Origin: Phylloscopus collybita
Lineage: Eukaryota > Chordata > Aves > Passeriformes > Phylloscopidae
Reading direction: 5' to 3'
Assembly: GCA_027886175.1 (NCBI GenBank)
Contig: JAJNNQ010000023.1
Span: 9,441,001 to 9,505,000 of the forward strand
Length of the DNA stretch: 64,000 bases
Positions within the stretch are counted from its first letter, which is position 1; every line of letters starts with the position of its first letter. Shown here piece by piece: positions 44,401-58,877 of this stretch. The notes beneath the pieces are model-generated. The model saw only the letters and a list, made by a program, of their open reading frames with translations. It did no database searches and was not told where the DNA came from. Both the position numbers and the translations under genes were made by a program.

Positions 44401-47400
44401 CACCAGGCAGCAGGGATATTTAATGCAGGAGGATCGATGGTGCCTCAAGGGAGGCATCATGAACAGACTGCAATCCCCACTGTCTCTCTGCAGCACCACA
44501 GCTCTGCATGGGCACTGCTTTTACTGGAGACTGTTTGAATTAAGGCATGGTGTTCTGGCCTCATTGTGTTATTCTCTGGATTTATTCCTTCCATCTTCAG
44601 GGACAGCTTCAGTTCTGGACTCACCATGTGCTTTTTGGCAGGTGCTCCTGTTTCAGTGAGGGTGATTGTTAAGTTTTGGTTGTTACAGGAAAATAGCACC
44701 TTTTGGTAAGGGAAGGGAGCTTCGGAGGGATTGGTCTAAGTGGTCATAAACACAAATGATTTACACAACATTTCAGGTGAAAAGCTTGCTTGATTGAGTT
44801 GGTGGGATAATGTGGTTGTAAATTACCTTTGGGTTTATTGCAGTTGGCTGCTGCAGCAGGTCTTTAGCAATACATTCTGTTTAGTGGCACTGCTCCTAAT
44901 TCAGTGCCTGACACTGCTTGCATTTTGTAGATGTTGCACTATTCTGTAGAGCTGCTTCCCTGGATTTGTGGTACAGGGTGAAGAGAGTAGGAGGGTAGAC
45001 TCCTCCCATAGCAAGAAATTGCTGATGTCTCTATTTTAGGGAAGAAGTGCAAAGAGGCACATTTCAAATACCTTTTTTACAGGGGGAAGGGGTGCCATGG
45101 ATAACAGTTGTGAAACATTAGGTCTTATTTTACACCACACCACACCTGCCACTTCCTGCCCTGTTGTATTTTCCTGTTCTGGAAGGACCATGAGCATCAC
45201 GTTCATCTTCCAGACTTCTGGATGGCACAGGATGGTTGAAGAGACACTGGCATTTACTCTTGTTGGCTTCCAGAGATTTTTCTGATCCCACAAGGACACC
45301 AGGCTGAGCACCCTCTGCAGAGCAAAGCTGCAGAACTGGCCTTTTGGGAGGGGTGATTTTGTATAAAGAGACGTGTTCTTGCAGTCCTTTGAAGTGCCTG
45401 TGAGATGGAACCTCACGGAGCTGGTACCTCCCTTCCTTTTTCACACTGTCTAACTGCTTTACAGTTCACAGTGGCTTAGAAGGTTGTGTCATTCACTGAA
45501 TAACACGTGTGCCAGTCACAGAAGGTATTTCTTTAATTAACCAAATACTATTTCAACTTGAATTTCTCCTCTTTTCCCCCTGTGTTTTCTCTCCCACTCT
45601 TGCTGCTGATAGGAACTTACCCATTCTACAATGTCTGTTAGTCATCACTCCTGCTTAACTTTGGTGAACCTGCTGTCAATAGCACTATGTGCCACTGACA
45701 GCTCCAACCTGTGGTTTCCCTATATCAGGAGGGCAGAAGGATCCCGGTGGGAAGGGGAAGGAAGGAAGGAAGGATGTTCCCTTCCAAAGGATTGCAAACA
45801 TAGGGACAGCAGTGAAGGAATGCAAAGGAAATACTGCTGAAGTGCACCTTGTGAGACAGGCTGCCAGTGTTTGAGAGAGTACCTCGTGTATCTTAATGCA
45901 CACATGCAAGAATTGATTTCTAGGAGTAAACTGCCAGCCTGGAATGGAAATGGATTTTAAGATCCAAAGTGTGTGCTCAGTGCACAGTGTAATTAGATTG
46001 TGATTGCAATTTCAGCACAGGACTGAACTTCAACCTTTTAAAAACTCAATCTTTCTTCAGGAGCTCATGGGGCTATTTCTGATATCAGCGATAGACTCAA
46101 GGAATATCACAGCTATCAAATGGGGAGGGAAGGAGAGGCTGTCAAAAGATTACATTTCAATGGCATTTTAAATGTTACCCCCTACACTGTATTTAATGAT
46201 TCCCTAGTTCTGCTAAAAGTCAGTGGCTCTAAAATACTCCAGTCATTTTTGAAAATTTTGTTTTATTTCCCCAGGTACAGCAGAGATTTAGTAAAATTTT
46301 GTTTTGGCCCTAGGAAAAGACTCAGGAGGTGCTAGACACAATAACACATTGCTCTCCACAGAGCAATTTTCCCCTCTGTCAGAACTGGCTATTGTGCTTT
46401 CTGTTATTAATGAGGGAGTTATAGTTCTCTTTAGGAGAGGTTTCCATGTTATCTGCTGCTTGGCACTTCAGAGACTCTTACTAAAGAGCTGATGTGATTC
46501 TCATGAAGATTTTGTGCGCTCTCTGTTAAATGGGTCACTTCTTGCCAGATAACATGAGCAATGTCTGCACCACTTCTTAGGACCAGCAAGGAAAGCAGGC
46601 TCAGTACAGGCTGTGTGTCAGCACTGCTTGAAAGGAAAACCCCACACAATTTTAAAATATTCATCTTTACTCAACTAATATTACCAAAATAAAATAATAA
46701 AATAGACTGGGGGTTTTTGATGCTGGATTAATAGATTTAGGTCACAGACTGTAAATGAGTGTGACTCAGCTGTGTGAATAAATCAGTTCACTTGATTGTG
46801 GGATGAATTTACACTTTCAAAGCTTTTAATAGATAATGAATATTCAGGGTCTGCCACATGGTAGGAGATCTGAAACAAGGCTTGGATTCCAGCAGCCCTG
46901 GCTCTCAGTCAGCACGTGTTACAAAAAGAGTGTCTTGGAATGGTAGAGAGCAGTGCCGTTCTCATCCCTGCTTTCTTTCCTCTTTACTGTGGCTAATAGG
47001 AATGCAACAGTGTGATACACCAAATGTGCAACTGGTGGCTTTAGAAGACAGGTTTTACCATGCTGTATTGATGCTCAGAGCTTGTTGTCCTCTTATCATG
47101 GTGAGATCTGTTTGTGGACATCAGGTGGAGTTGAACGGGTGTTAGAGGGGGATTTGAAATCTGCCAGTAGCTTGCAGAGCAATCTGGGAGCAGTTGCTCA
47201 CCCCAGCCCTGTAGGCAGGGAGGCAGCACCAGGCTCTGTTTCAGTTTGGGATAAAAGGCTCAAATCTGTGCAGTAACAGGAATTATTTGGTGGAACACTT
47301 ACCAACTAAGTTCGTGCTGAAGGTGGCTCCCCTGGGTTCTTCAGAACCAGCACAAGGTTTGAGATGGTAAAAACCTGTTTCAGTGGGACTCATGACATTG

Positions 47401-50400
47401 ATTTGCACTGTAGAGCCTGTGGTCATGCAGGAACAGACAAGAAATGCATGACTTGCATGGACCCTCTTGAGCAACTCAGCATCCTGTAATAATTCCTATT
47501 CTCTTAGTTTTTTAAATACTATTCACAAAAGTGGTGGGGAAGGGAAATAAAGTTGCTGGTGTGAAGTTACCCAAGTTAAGAATAGACTACAACATGACTA
47601 TGAAGTGTTTTAAGTTTTGCTTGCAATAGAGATTTCTTGTCTGAGTTCTCTGTGGAATTGGTTTGAGTTCAAGGTAGCTGGATAGGAAAAAAGAATTTGG
47701 CAGTTCTGTGAAAATGTTTAATCAAAAAGAGTCTGTACAGCACCTCAGCAAAGTTCTCCTGGGCACAGCCTTTCACTGCTTTGCATGTGCCAAGACTGAA
47801 TCACAGCTGATGAGGAAGTGGGAGAGGTGACAGGGCTGATCTGGAATGTGTCTGGTTTAGGTGTAGTGTATGCTAACCTGCCACAGGAACTTTGTGTATA
47901 GGCAGCCCTGGGGATGGTCAACACTTCCTGAAGTGAGGAAAAAGGAGGAACACATTTGTTATCAAAGCTGAGCTTATGATCCATGTGCAGCCAGGACCTT
48001 CTGGTGTTCCACTGATACTACAGCATGCAGTTCCAGAGTTTGTGATGCTGACAAGCTTGATAAGCTTCCTTACTTCTGCTGAAAATAGATCAATTAAAAG
48101 AAAACCAAAGCAAACAAAATAAAAGGTGTTAGGTTCCTGAAAGGCAGGGGAAGATCTTAAAAGCAGCATTGTTACAAGGAAGTCTGGTATAACCTTCACA
48201 GCTTCTCCTCTGCCTGACTGTAGGCAGGCACTGATGGATAGTCTGAAACAAGTGGCAGAATTTATACCATTGGTAAAGATAATGAAGGAGAGGAAAAACC
48301 AGGCCTGGTGCTCCCAGGGATGTTAGTAGGGTTTAGGTGTGTGAAGATAAAAGCGTTGATGGTTTCTGTTGAACAAGAGTGGGGTTGATTAAAAGGGTAA
48401 AAGGCTCAAATTGAATGCATATAGCTGTGATTTGTTGAACTTAAACCATATTTCTTCCCCCTCAAAAAGTCCTGTATGATTTGGGGCATCCATTTTAACA
48501 GGATTGACTGGAAATTAATCTGAAAGCATGAAGGATGTAAAAATTGACAGTTTTCTGGGGTTTTAACCATACTATAGAATTCCACAGCAAAAGTACATTT
48601 CATTCTTAACTTCTACAAGCAGAGCAAAAATCTGCCATTTCTATTCACTACTACAGGTTTTCTTCAATTGGGCAGTTAATTTATTGTTTGATTCTGTTAT
48701 TTGTAAGAGCTAGACAGTGGAAGAAGCGACTGAGAGTAGGTGTGAAAAGATATTTGAGCAGAATGCCAGGATATTATTGAATCAGTCCTCCCAAGCTATA
48801 GCATAATGTTCCTGATGAGGCAGGAGGTTTTGAGAGGCAGCTCTAAGGGCAGAAGGCTAGCAAACAGAGGATGGAGAAGCAGGAAGTTTTTTTGACAGAC
48901 AGAGGATCTGAACCTGCAGAATTCTGAACTGGCAGATCAGCTTTGTGGTTGTGCTGAATTGGGGCTGAACTGTTCAGCATTCCTGCAAGGTGGGAGTCTG
49001 AATAGCAGAGCAGGGCTGGGAAGGAAACGAGCTTGCTGATCAAGGTGTTCCAAAGTGCATCTTCAAGACAGGTCTGAGTCAACACTTTGAGATAATGCTG
49101 TCAGACTAGATGATAACACAAAATATTCTGACAACCTACTTGGTCTGGAAGCAAACACTGTCTGTTCCTTTGCAGTGATTTCTGATTAAACTGAGGGCTC
49201 TAATTGCCAACAGCCCGGTGCTAGCCACTGTGACTCAAGCCATTGACTCCTTCTGTTTGGCATAAAATATTCAAATATTCAAATAAAATTGAGTGAATTA
49301 TAAGAATAATCTTTTTATCTGGAAAATTAAACTGCTCTATTGCTTTATTAAGGCTCTCTGAGCTCTACCTGAGGCACAGACTGCAGTGAGAAAGCTCACA
49401 TACACATGCCACAAAGTAAAATGCTCAAGAGAGGATTTTTTTATATAGGTACCCTCCATCTATACTTTGCAATTGTATCTGACCTTTTAGAATAACCCAG
49501 GTGCAGAAAACATGCTGGAATACATCACACCTAAGGTGAGCTTCAAATACACTTCCTGGTTTCCAGAGCGCCCTGCTCTTTGCAGTGAAGAGCAATCAGC
49601 TTAGTCAGAATAACTGAGAAACAGGAAATGATATGCAGGAAATTCTCCAGGTGTACAGACTGTGTGCACTACCTATGTAGTAAAGTCTGTATCTTGCATA
49701 ATCTGTGCATTGGGAACAAAAGGATATATGCAAGTCCGTGAAGCTGATTTACAGTAGGAGGATTAACAATAAAATAAACAGGTTCCTCTTCACTAGGGAA
49801 GACCTGTCAACACATTGTGACAGTTTGGTGCATTAGTCAGCACGGCAGACACCATGTGAAATTGTCATATCTGTACGTGTCAGGAAACCAGCCAAATTAT
49901 TCATAACTCTCAGGAGTCTTTAAATGGCTTTTTTCTTATATGAATTTTCCCCATCCCATCTTCTTCCTAAATCAAAGATGTGGTGTTGTCAGAAGCTACC
50001 ACCTGCTTTCTCCTGGTATAAAAAGGCTGAATGTGCATTGATGAAGTGGACATAAGCTGCTTTTCCATTTCACTCTCTGCCATGAGTGTTCATGACCAGA
50101 GCTTGATCAGCTGCCTGGAAACCAATCTGTAAAGTTAGAGAAAGATGCTGTGGTCATCTGGCACAGTCTTTGTGGAACTCGTCTGACTTTAGGAGGGTTC
50201 CCTGGGTGCACAGAGGGTAGCCAGAGCAGAGCTTAGTCTGTTTGCCACAGGTACCTTGAAGAGGAGGGAAAGAGGAGCAGCCATGTATTTAGAAGAGCAT
50301 CCTTTACCAAGGACCATGGTGGTTACGACAGACGTAAAAATAGATGCAAGGAAAATTAGTAAGTGTCAGAATCACTGGGACAGAGTGGAAGAGAGTAAGG

Positions 50401-53400
50401 TACCTTTCCTGGTGCCTGTTCAGTATGTTTAAATCGTGCTTGGATTTTAAAATTATGGGACAGACTCAGCAAACAATCAGTCCTGGCACTTTCAAGTCAA
50501 CTAAAGGGCACTCAGCAGAAATGTTAATGGATGAGCTGTGATGAATGCAGAAGGGAGAAGGATGGAAATAGTCTCATAAGGTATCAGCAGATTTCTCTGC
50601 ATTGCTAAATGCAAAACACTAATGAGCAGTGGCTGAACACTATGACCACTGCACTTATTATACATGTCCTTCTGCAGCATTTGCTTTTTCTTACCAGTGA
50701 CAGCTGTGATCTGAAATCTCTACTGACTGCTTAAAGATAGATCTGCTTTTTCCTCATTTAATTTCTTGTTCAGGAAGAACAAAAACTTACACCTAGCTCA
50801 AGTCTGCATTTTATTTGCAGACAGGGTTGCTGGGTCTGTGGCAGTGAAGGAAGGTACAGTTCTGATTGTATGCAAGATTGACAGTTTTGCCTGAACTGGG
50901 CTTAGCCAGATCTGGACCTTTGAATTAAAAGTTTTCAAGCAGAAAACTTGTTTAAGTGTTTTCCATGTCTTTGTTCTTGTGGTAAGATTGATCTTTTCAA
51001 ACAAAAACAAAGGTGTTTCATCTTAGACTGACTATCTTTTGTCTCTGCTGCTGGAAACTCCAGAAGCCTCATACTCTGTTTTTTATTGGCATGAAAGAGA
51101 TAACAAGAGGGAGAACCTGTCTGTCCTCTGTCACTCTTACTGGAACACAAACAAAAGAAAACAGAGGTTTTAGTGACCTCATGGAAAACCACCTAGAAAA
51201 AAAAAATTCTCCTTTCCTGTTAATAGATGAGTGAATTCTCTTTAGGAATTTTATTCCTTCAGATTGAAAGACATTTCAAGGGTTTAACTCTGTTCTCCAT
51301 TACTTCAGCATTGGTGTAACTAAGCATTAATAAAATGTTGATTGATGGAATCAGACCTGTGATGGTTACAGAAAAAGCAGCTGTACCAGTTTATACTTAA
51401 AACTCAGGAGCCCTATTCCCAAAGCAGTTAAGTAGCATTTTTACAGAAGAAACAAGGAAGTGATTAATAAATGCTGTTTTAAATATTTACAGGTCTCTTT
51501 GTCTTGCTTCTTAGAGATGTGTTATGAACAGCTGTTGTGGAAAAACTGCCCAATCTCTCTGCCCCACCAGGATTTTCCCTCTTTTTGTGCACAGGATGCA
51601 GCCAGAGGGGTGGATGCCAGCCCAGCTGTGCCGTGCAGGAGTCCTTAAGCATCTGACCCCAGCCCCACAGCCCTGCACAGGGGAAAGCTGGGTCTGTGTC
51701 AGTCATCCTATGGAGACCTGCAGTGATCCCTGTTGTTTTGGTCACATCCTGGTCTAGCTCCTCCCTGACTTGGAGCTTTACTTCACTCACACTCATGCTT
51801 TTCTGGCTGGGCATGAAAATAGCATCTGCGGGGAATTTCTTCCCAGGTATGGTCAGAGTGGTTCCTGCCATTCTTTGTGATCTCCACCCCTTGCTACTAA
51901 ACCATGAGGTTTGGTAGCTCCATGGTAGCTCCATGCCAGGGGTGGAAGGCTGATGAACTCCCATTCTAGCATGACTTCTGACTGTCATTTTCCATGCACA
52001 TTGCAGCTCTGTGGCTGCCCACAGACTTGAATATCATAGCATGCTTCTCAGCATTGCAGTGGGGAGTGGGAGTGCCGGTGGGATCAGCCCTGCAGGAGCA
52101 GAAACATCTGGATAAGGGACAGTGGCAGGCAGGTGTGGTCTGCCCTTGCTTGCTCAGTATTCAGACTGCATCATCAATCAAGTGCTTTAGAAATACACAG
52201 CACTTTCAAAGCTCTATTTGTAATATTTTTCCACTTCTGAGAGTAAATACTTTAGATTAGTTCCTTGATTTTAATGTCAGTGATCCCTGTTTGTGCTTGA
52301 CTTCAGCAGCTCATCCTTAAAGTGTTTTCCTTCATTCCAAATCTTTATTGGTGAGTTATTTGCACAGGACTTGCTGCTGACTTTTTTCTGCTGTTGGAAT
52401 TTGAGCTTGCTGGCTGTGTGCTGTGTGCTGGATGGTGATTTCTTTGGCATATTTTCTTTCTTCTTTTGGCAGGTCCTGAGTTTATTCCATTATCTTTATG
52501 AAGTGAAAAATGCTAAGCAGAATTTTCAGTGACTTTCACTTTTATTTAATTAGTGCTTTATCTTGACATTGTCTAGTGTGTAAATCTTGCCCTTTTGAAG
52601 ACCAGGAACAGTTGATGTGTGGTGGTTTTGGCACTGGCTGCAGATACCTCTCTGCTCAGCAATTGGTGTGTGACACATGCTGATTTCTGGGGTGGGCAGG
52701 TGGAACCACTATTGCAGTTTACTGAGAGTAGCTGATAAAGTGTTCTGTTCAGTAGTAATGCAGAATGTGATGTTTTATTGCTGCCATGTGACCCTCTGAA
52801 TATTCCATTTCCTTGGTTTCTTACACTGCACCCCTCATTACTTGCTTTAAACAGCCATGAGTTTGCAATATCCTGTGCCTCTGCTTCCCTCTGTTAATTC
52901 CAAAAGCTGTAAAGGACAAAATCCACACCAATGCTGAGCCCATATTCAGGGCTTGCACTGGGGAGTCTAGACACTGCCTGTGGATGCTGGTCTAATGTTT
53001 TGGATAAATGTGGAGCATTAATCTGCCATGCAGTGTGATACTCTGGAGAGCACTAAGTGACATCTAAGCCCAAGGGGACTTTTCAGGAGCCCATGAAATG
53101 ACAGCACAGATCCCATCAGCTGCAGCAGCAGAGATTGTGTTTGTTATATCAAATAAACCAAATTATGTTCATTGTACGCTGTGGTGAGGTGAGGTAAAAT
53201 TTGTTTAAACCAAATTTTGTAATGCCAGCATGTCTGACTGCAGGATTCCAAGCTTCTCTGTGTGCTTGAACGTGTTTCTTGTTGTGAATGGAGTGCAACA
53301 GACCTGTGAGTGTGAGTGGACCATGCACACATTGGATATGGGAGAAGCAGTTTACCCTGCAAGGCTTGGGCTGGAGTGTGTGCAAATGCCATCCACAGAG

Positions 53401-56400
53401 CAAGATACAGAGCTGCAGCAGCAGCCACAGTCTGAGGCTGTAGGAAAACAACTGATTTGCCGTACAAATCAATGACAGTGCAGTGAAGGACTGAGACTAA
53501 TTCTGAGGTAAAAACAGTTGGAGCCATTCCCAGGCTTGAACTGAGCACAGTTTTGTCATGAGTTTGCTAGGAGAAAGAAGAGCCTCCAAGCCCTCTCACT
53601 CATGCAGTGCCCTTGCTAGAGAAGAACAAGTTAATTGTACATCTGACGCAGCGGGAGCCTTTCTGGGTGTCTTTCAGATGAGTTGACAACTGATAATTAT
53701 ATGAGAACTACAGGCTGTCTGTCCTCTATTACTTTCACTAGGGGAAAGCAGCTCAAGGAATGTGAGAAAAGCTTTGATTATAGGGAAGGAAGTAAGATTT
53801 GTTCTTGTTGTTGCTTGCTCTTACCATCTCCAGCCAATCTGAACCTTGCAGCTGCTACAATTGCAGTGTTGGGTGTGTTGCTGTTGTGTTTCAGATTTTA
53901 CTCTAGTGGGTGGCTGGGGAAGATCTGCGCATCTAGGCAGACTTCTCTGTCTGGTTTTAGCTCTATCAGGACACACTTTCAGTTTGCAAGGGCAGAATTT
54001 GGGATGCAGCACACCTGTGCCAGCTTTAGTGGGATCTCATGCCTGATCTGCTCTCACCATGTTTGCCGATCTCTCAGCAGTACCCTGAAGTCAATGTCAG
54101 TGATAAAAGAACAGTTGTTGAAAGTGTTAGGTGAAATCTGGGTGTTATGTCTGCTTGCAAATTGTTCCCAGGTACTGTGTAAGCTTAGCTCTGTGACTGA
54201 ATGAAATGGGCTGTTTGTGCTGGGACATTAACCTGCATAAGCAATTACAGCACTTTCGCTACTTTTCCCAGCACCAGTTATGTAGCACCAATTGTGCAAG
54301 AATTGGAACATGCTGTAGTCAAGTGAGAATAGGATTGGGAAGTGGGGAAGAACAGTGTTTCTTCCACCTTGCCATAAACTTGTGACAGGATGCTGTGACT
54401 CAAATCTGAGCCCTGGAATAGTCCAGCAGAGGAGGGAGGAAAGCTGACATACAAGAACATGGTTTTGGATTGGCTTGGTGGTCTGTTCTGTGGAGCCAGA
54501 GGATATTTTTATTTTTTTTTAATTGTTCCAATTTTGCCACTCATATAAGAGAGCTCAAGCTAACCAGGCTGGGGATTAGATCCCTGTTACTGAATTAGAG
54601 CTCTGTGTGTTGGACTTAGCATTAGGGTGATGTCGTACATCAGTTCACTGACAGCTAAATTTTGTCTTATGTCAGAGCTCTCTTTTGGCTGATTTGAGAA
54701 TTCAACAAATTCTGGCTTGTCCTCAGACTTAAAAAATCCCTTCTTGCACGTCTTATGTATGTATTTGGGCCACGTTTAGATTCCAGAAGTGGTCTGCTGC
54801 TGGGATATTAGGGATTGCAGGACTGCTTACAGAGCAGCACTGAACCACGTGTTCCTTGGGCACTGGGAACTTCTGCCCAATCTGTCAGCCAGGCCAAAGA
54901 AACATTTTCCTCCTCATGTTTCTGTCTTCTCCTTGCACCGGTTATTTTTAGAATCCCTCCACCTCTGCATGTCAGTTGTGGAGCTGTGTTGCAGTAGATG
55001 AGAGCAGAGGCCAAGTAGGTTCAAACCAGCCAGGCTTGGCATTTCTAGTGGTTTTTATATAACACTGCGTAAGACATTTGCTTCTTTTCATGTGTCCCTG
55101 CTATTTGCCAGCTCCCCACTGTAGCATTGTTCCAGTGCCTGAAGTGGAATGATATTTTATTTTTCAGTAATGAGATTCCTTCACATAGGACTTATTTCAA
55201 GAAGAAATCTATGGATAGAGAAGCATTTGCTTGGCCTCGTAGAGTTCTTGGAGTGCTGTAATTGCCATAAGTACTTGCTTTAATGTATGCAAAACTGTGT
55301 ATGCACACAGGCTTGGGGTCATTGCTGTGTGCCTGAGTGTCTCAGTATGTACTTAATGTCACTATTCTGGGGGTTTGGGAGTGGACACAAAAAGAAACAG
55401 ATGACCTGTCCATGTCCAAAACTGAATATGTGGCTGAGTTTGTAATTTAACCCAGGTCTCCTCAAAGCTGAGCTACTCTTTCAAGAACTGAGACTTACTT
55501 TGTATGGAGGGTGGCATTGGGGTGAGTTTTGCGTACTGTCCAGACCATTTCAGCAGAGAATTAGCCTTAATAATTATTTGCCCTTCTGCCTTAATTGACT
55601 ATTTACTTAATATCTGACCTATTTTAACATACTCAAACAGTCTGAGATGGCTTTCCTAAGGAATTCAGTCTTCAGCTCTTTATTCAGGCAAAACTATACC
55701 AGTTATGCTCACTCTGGAGCAAGGCCAGCAGCTCCTGCCCAGGCTAAACCATGGCCTATCAGACAAGGCACAGATTTTTTCAGTACTTACCATTAGATGC
55801 TTCAAAAGCACTTGGAGAGTTTTGCTTTCAGTGAGGACAAGAGCAGAATCCAGGAAAAAGATAAAAATTCTGTTCTGTAAAAGATGGAGGTTTGTTGTAA
55901 GTTCAGCAGGGAGTAGAGAAAAACACATCAGGAACTGCATAGGAAACTTATTCTCTGGAGATATTTTTCCAATGTCACAGACTGAAGAATCTTGGAGCAC
56001 TCTGCTGCATGGACACTTGCTTGATGCAGAGTGAGTAAGATGAGGTCTGACTGCACTTTGTGTCACTGTGGCTTTTAGAACAAGAAATCCCTTACCTCTT
56101 CCCACTTTTATTTCCCATCCATTTGCTCTTAAAGCTTCAGAGTCTCACCTCCTCTCTCCAGGCAGCTTCATCGCATTATGGGCTTGAGTGATGCTTCTTG
56201 TCTCTTGTGTGAGAGGTTGCTCGATTTCAGTGATAAAGAAGGAAGACCCTGGGGCAGTAAATGCCTCAGCTGTGTTTGCAAACTTCCACAGCTGAGCAGT
56301 CAGTGGATGCAGCTTAAACTACCACAGAAGTACAACAGAAAAAGAGTGATTTTTTTGATAATAGCATTGTATTACATTCTTTGAGCAGATAATTTATTCA

Positions 56401-58843
56401 AGGGGTGACAGATTGTCTCGTCTGTCTGAGGCAGTAGCCTGCAACCCGAATTTAACTGTAGTTGCCACAGATTCCCTTTGCTGTCAATATGCAGTTTATC
56501 CAACCATAAAATGAGCCATCAGACCACAGCTCAGAGATTCTGTCTTAAGTTTGAATAGCCAGGCTGAGAAACCTTGAGCTGTTGCCTGCACCTGATTCAC
56601 AGGTCCTCTTAAGGCTTTGGTCTGCCAAGTTTTAATCCAGCACCCTGTATTAGCACTGAATTTATATCTTTATTAAATGTCCAGCAGGACATTAATAGCC
56701 CGCATAGCAAGTGTCTTTTAGAGCAAGTGGATGTTACGTTAGGTGATGGCAGACATATCAAGTGGAGGCTTTCCTGTTTGAATCAGCCAATTAATTGATC
56801 CTGGAATACAGGCACAGGAAAATGCTTCAGAACCAGATGAGAAAGGTTAGAGGTAACTTGAAAGTATACAAGAATGAAAAACTTACTTAGAGATGGAGTT
56901 CAGGAAGGAAATGTCCTAGAAAAAGAGTATCCCCATGCTATAGGGCAGGTTTTTTCCACGCCAAGAGAAATAATAGAAAATCATGAACAGCAAAACAATT
57001 TTCCAAGAGTCTGACACTGGCAGTTTGCAGCTTCTGGCAGAGCTCCATAAAGCTGCTGATCTCTGTCAAATCCCATGGTAAATCTCACTTTCCCTTCTGA
57101 GTGCTGCTGCTGTGAGAGGTTTGACCAAGGGAGGAAAGGACTTGTTGGTAATTGTCTTCTCACTGCCAGCTCTACACCCTGACCAGGAGGTGTTCAGGTC
57201 AGTGGAAAGGATCCTCTGCACTTCTCTGAGCTTTGACCCCACACCACAGTTGGCCTGGTCAGGTCTACACTTGTGTTACTGTGACTCTGTCCTGGCTGTT
57301 GGCCTCTCGCAATGTCTCAGGACTCAAGATTGTCCCTGAAACATGCCCTGTCTGCTGTAGAACCCCTCAGCAAGGTGGTCAAGGCTTGGTAGGATCTCAC
57401 CTCACAGAAGGTTTGGCCTCCTGACACCAAAACACTGGTGAGGTGAGCAGTACCTGCTTTGTTTCAACCCATGCCAGCCTCCCCAGTGAGTTCTTGTGCA
57501 GCTTTAGGCTGAGGTCTGTTGGTGCAGTGCTGTCAGAGTAAAACTCTTCAGCTTCCCCTGAGCTCAGCACTCGCCGTTCATCTTCACGAGTCCTTTGTTC
57601 ACCCACATTCCATAAAATTGACAGCAGCAAGGACAGAAACATCACCTCCTAATATTTCATCCCTTTGTGTGAGTATTGCCTTGTTTCCTTGGCAGACTGA
57701 CCTCTGGCTGGAGCTGATGCTGCCATTCCATGGTGCACCATTCAGTGGGCACTATGCTCTTAGATTCCTTTGTTTCATTATTACTAGTTATTCATTTTCA
57801 TCCCTGACAAAGCATGTGCAGCCTTTATAAGGCCTTGCCATTGTTACTGCAAGTGCAGCAGTAATTCAGTTATTGCACCTTTCCCTAATTCTCACCAGTG
57901 CAGCAGCATAAATACACGGGGAGCAGAGAGACACATGGTAGGAGCCAGAAGCAGTTTAGCCACAAGAGTTTGTCATCAAGATACAAAGCACCCTGAAACA
58001 GGGAAATTGCCTCCTTTGCCAACTCATGGCCTGATGGTTGGGGAAATACATGGTGCCCTTTTTTTTTTTTTTCACTGACAAAACATTCCTTTTTGTGGAG
58101 CCTTGGTGCTTTCCCTGATCTCACTGCTGGATGCAAACTGCATGAAAAAGCTGAGCTGTGCTGTTCAAAGAGACATGGAGCCTCCCTCTAGGCTCGATTC
58201 AATAAGAGACCAAGGATATCTGCACAGAGCTGTATTGGGCAGGCTCTGGTTTGCTTGCAGTGTTTTGAGAGGCATTTGCAAGGCTTTCCTGGCAGTCCCT
58301 TTCAAGAGGCTTTCCTATCACAGTGAAGAGAAAAACCATTTTATAAATTCTGGGCAAGAGGTAATGTATTCTGTTCTGTGGCTCTTCACCCCATGCAGTC
58401 TGCAGAAGTCTGCAGAGCAATGGAATTGATGAATTCCTGTGATGAATTCCCCACATGAGATTGTGGAAAGTTACCCTTTGTATGCAGGTTTGGAACAAGA
58501 GTCTGTACCAGCATTTATGAACTCTGTGTTGATAGATGGCCCAAACCCCACAGTGCTCTGGCCAAAAACCCACAGCTGCTGAGATCAACAGGTATATGAA
58601 GGTTCAAAACACTTCCTGTTTGTAATCCTCAACACTTCACATTTGCATTGGTCCTGCCTAATGAGGCTTTGACAGACCTGGCTATGAAGGGAATTGTTCT
58701 GGACCAGTGAAGGTGGAGGATGTCCTGTGCTATAGGGAGTCCTGACTGTTGGACCATTTCTGAGTGGCTGCTGGAAAGGGATATCCATCTGGAGAAGGTC
58801 AAAGTCCTGATCTGAGACTAGTCTGATTTAAGTCCACATCACC

Positions 58844-58877
58844 TATTTGAGAAATGCCTTCCAGCATTTCTCAAATA
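58844..58877. repeat. perfect 14-bp inverted repeat with 6-nt loop
   Basis: TATTTGAGAAATGC at 58844-58857 and GCATTTCTCAAATA at 58864-58877 are exact reverse complements around CTTCCA. It would fold into a short hairpin if transcribed. Confidence 0.9.

Noticed and set aside
53683..54204. 173-codon plus-strand frame with a hydrophobic stretch
   Set aside because: No homology or splice context, and it lies inside an intron. Length is compatible with chance.
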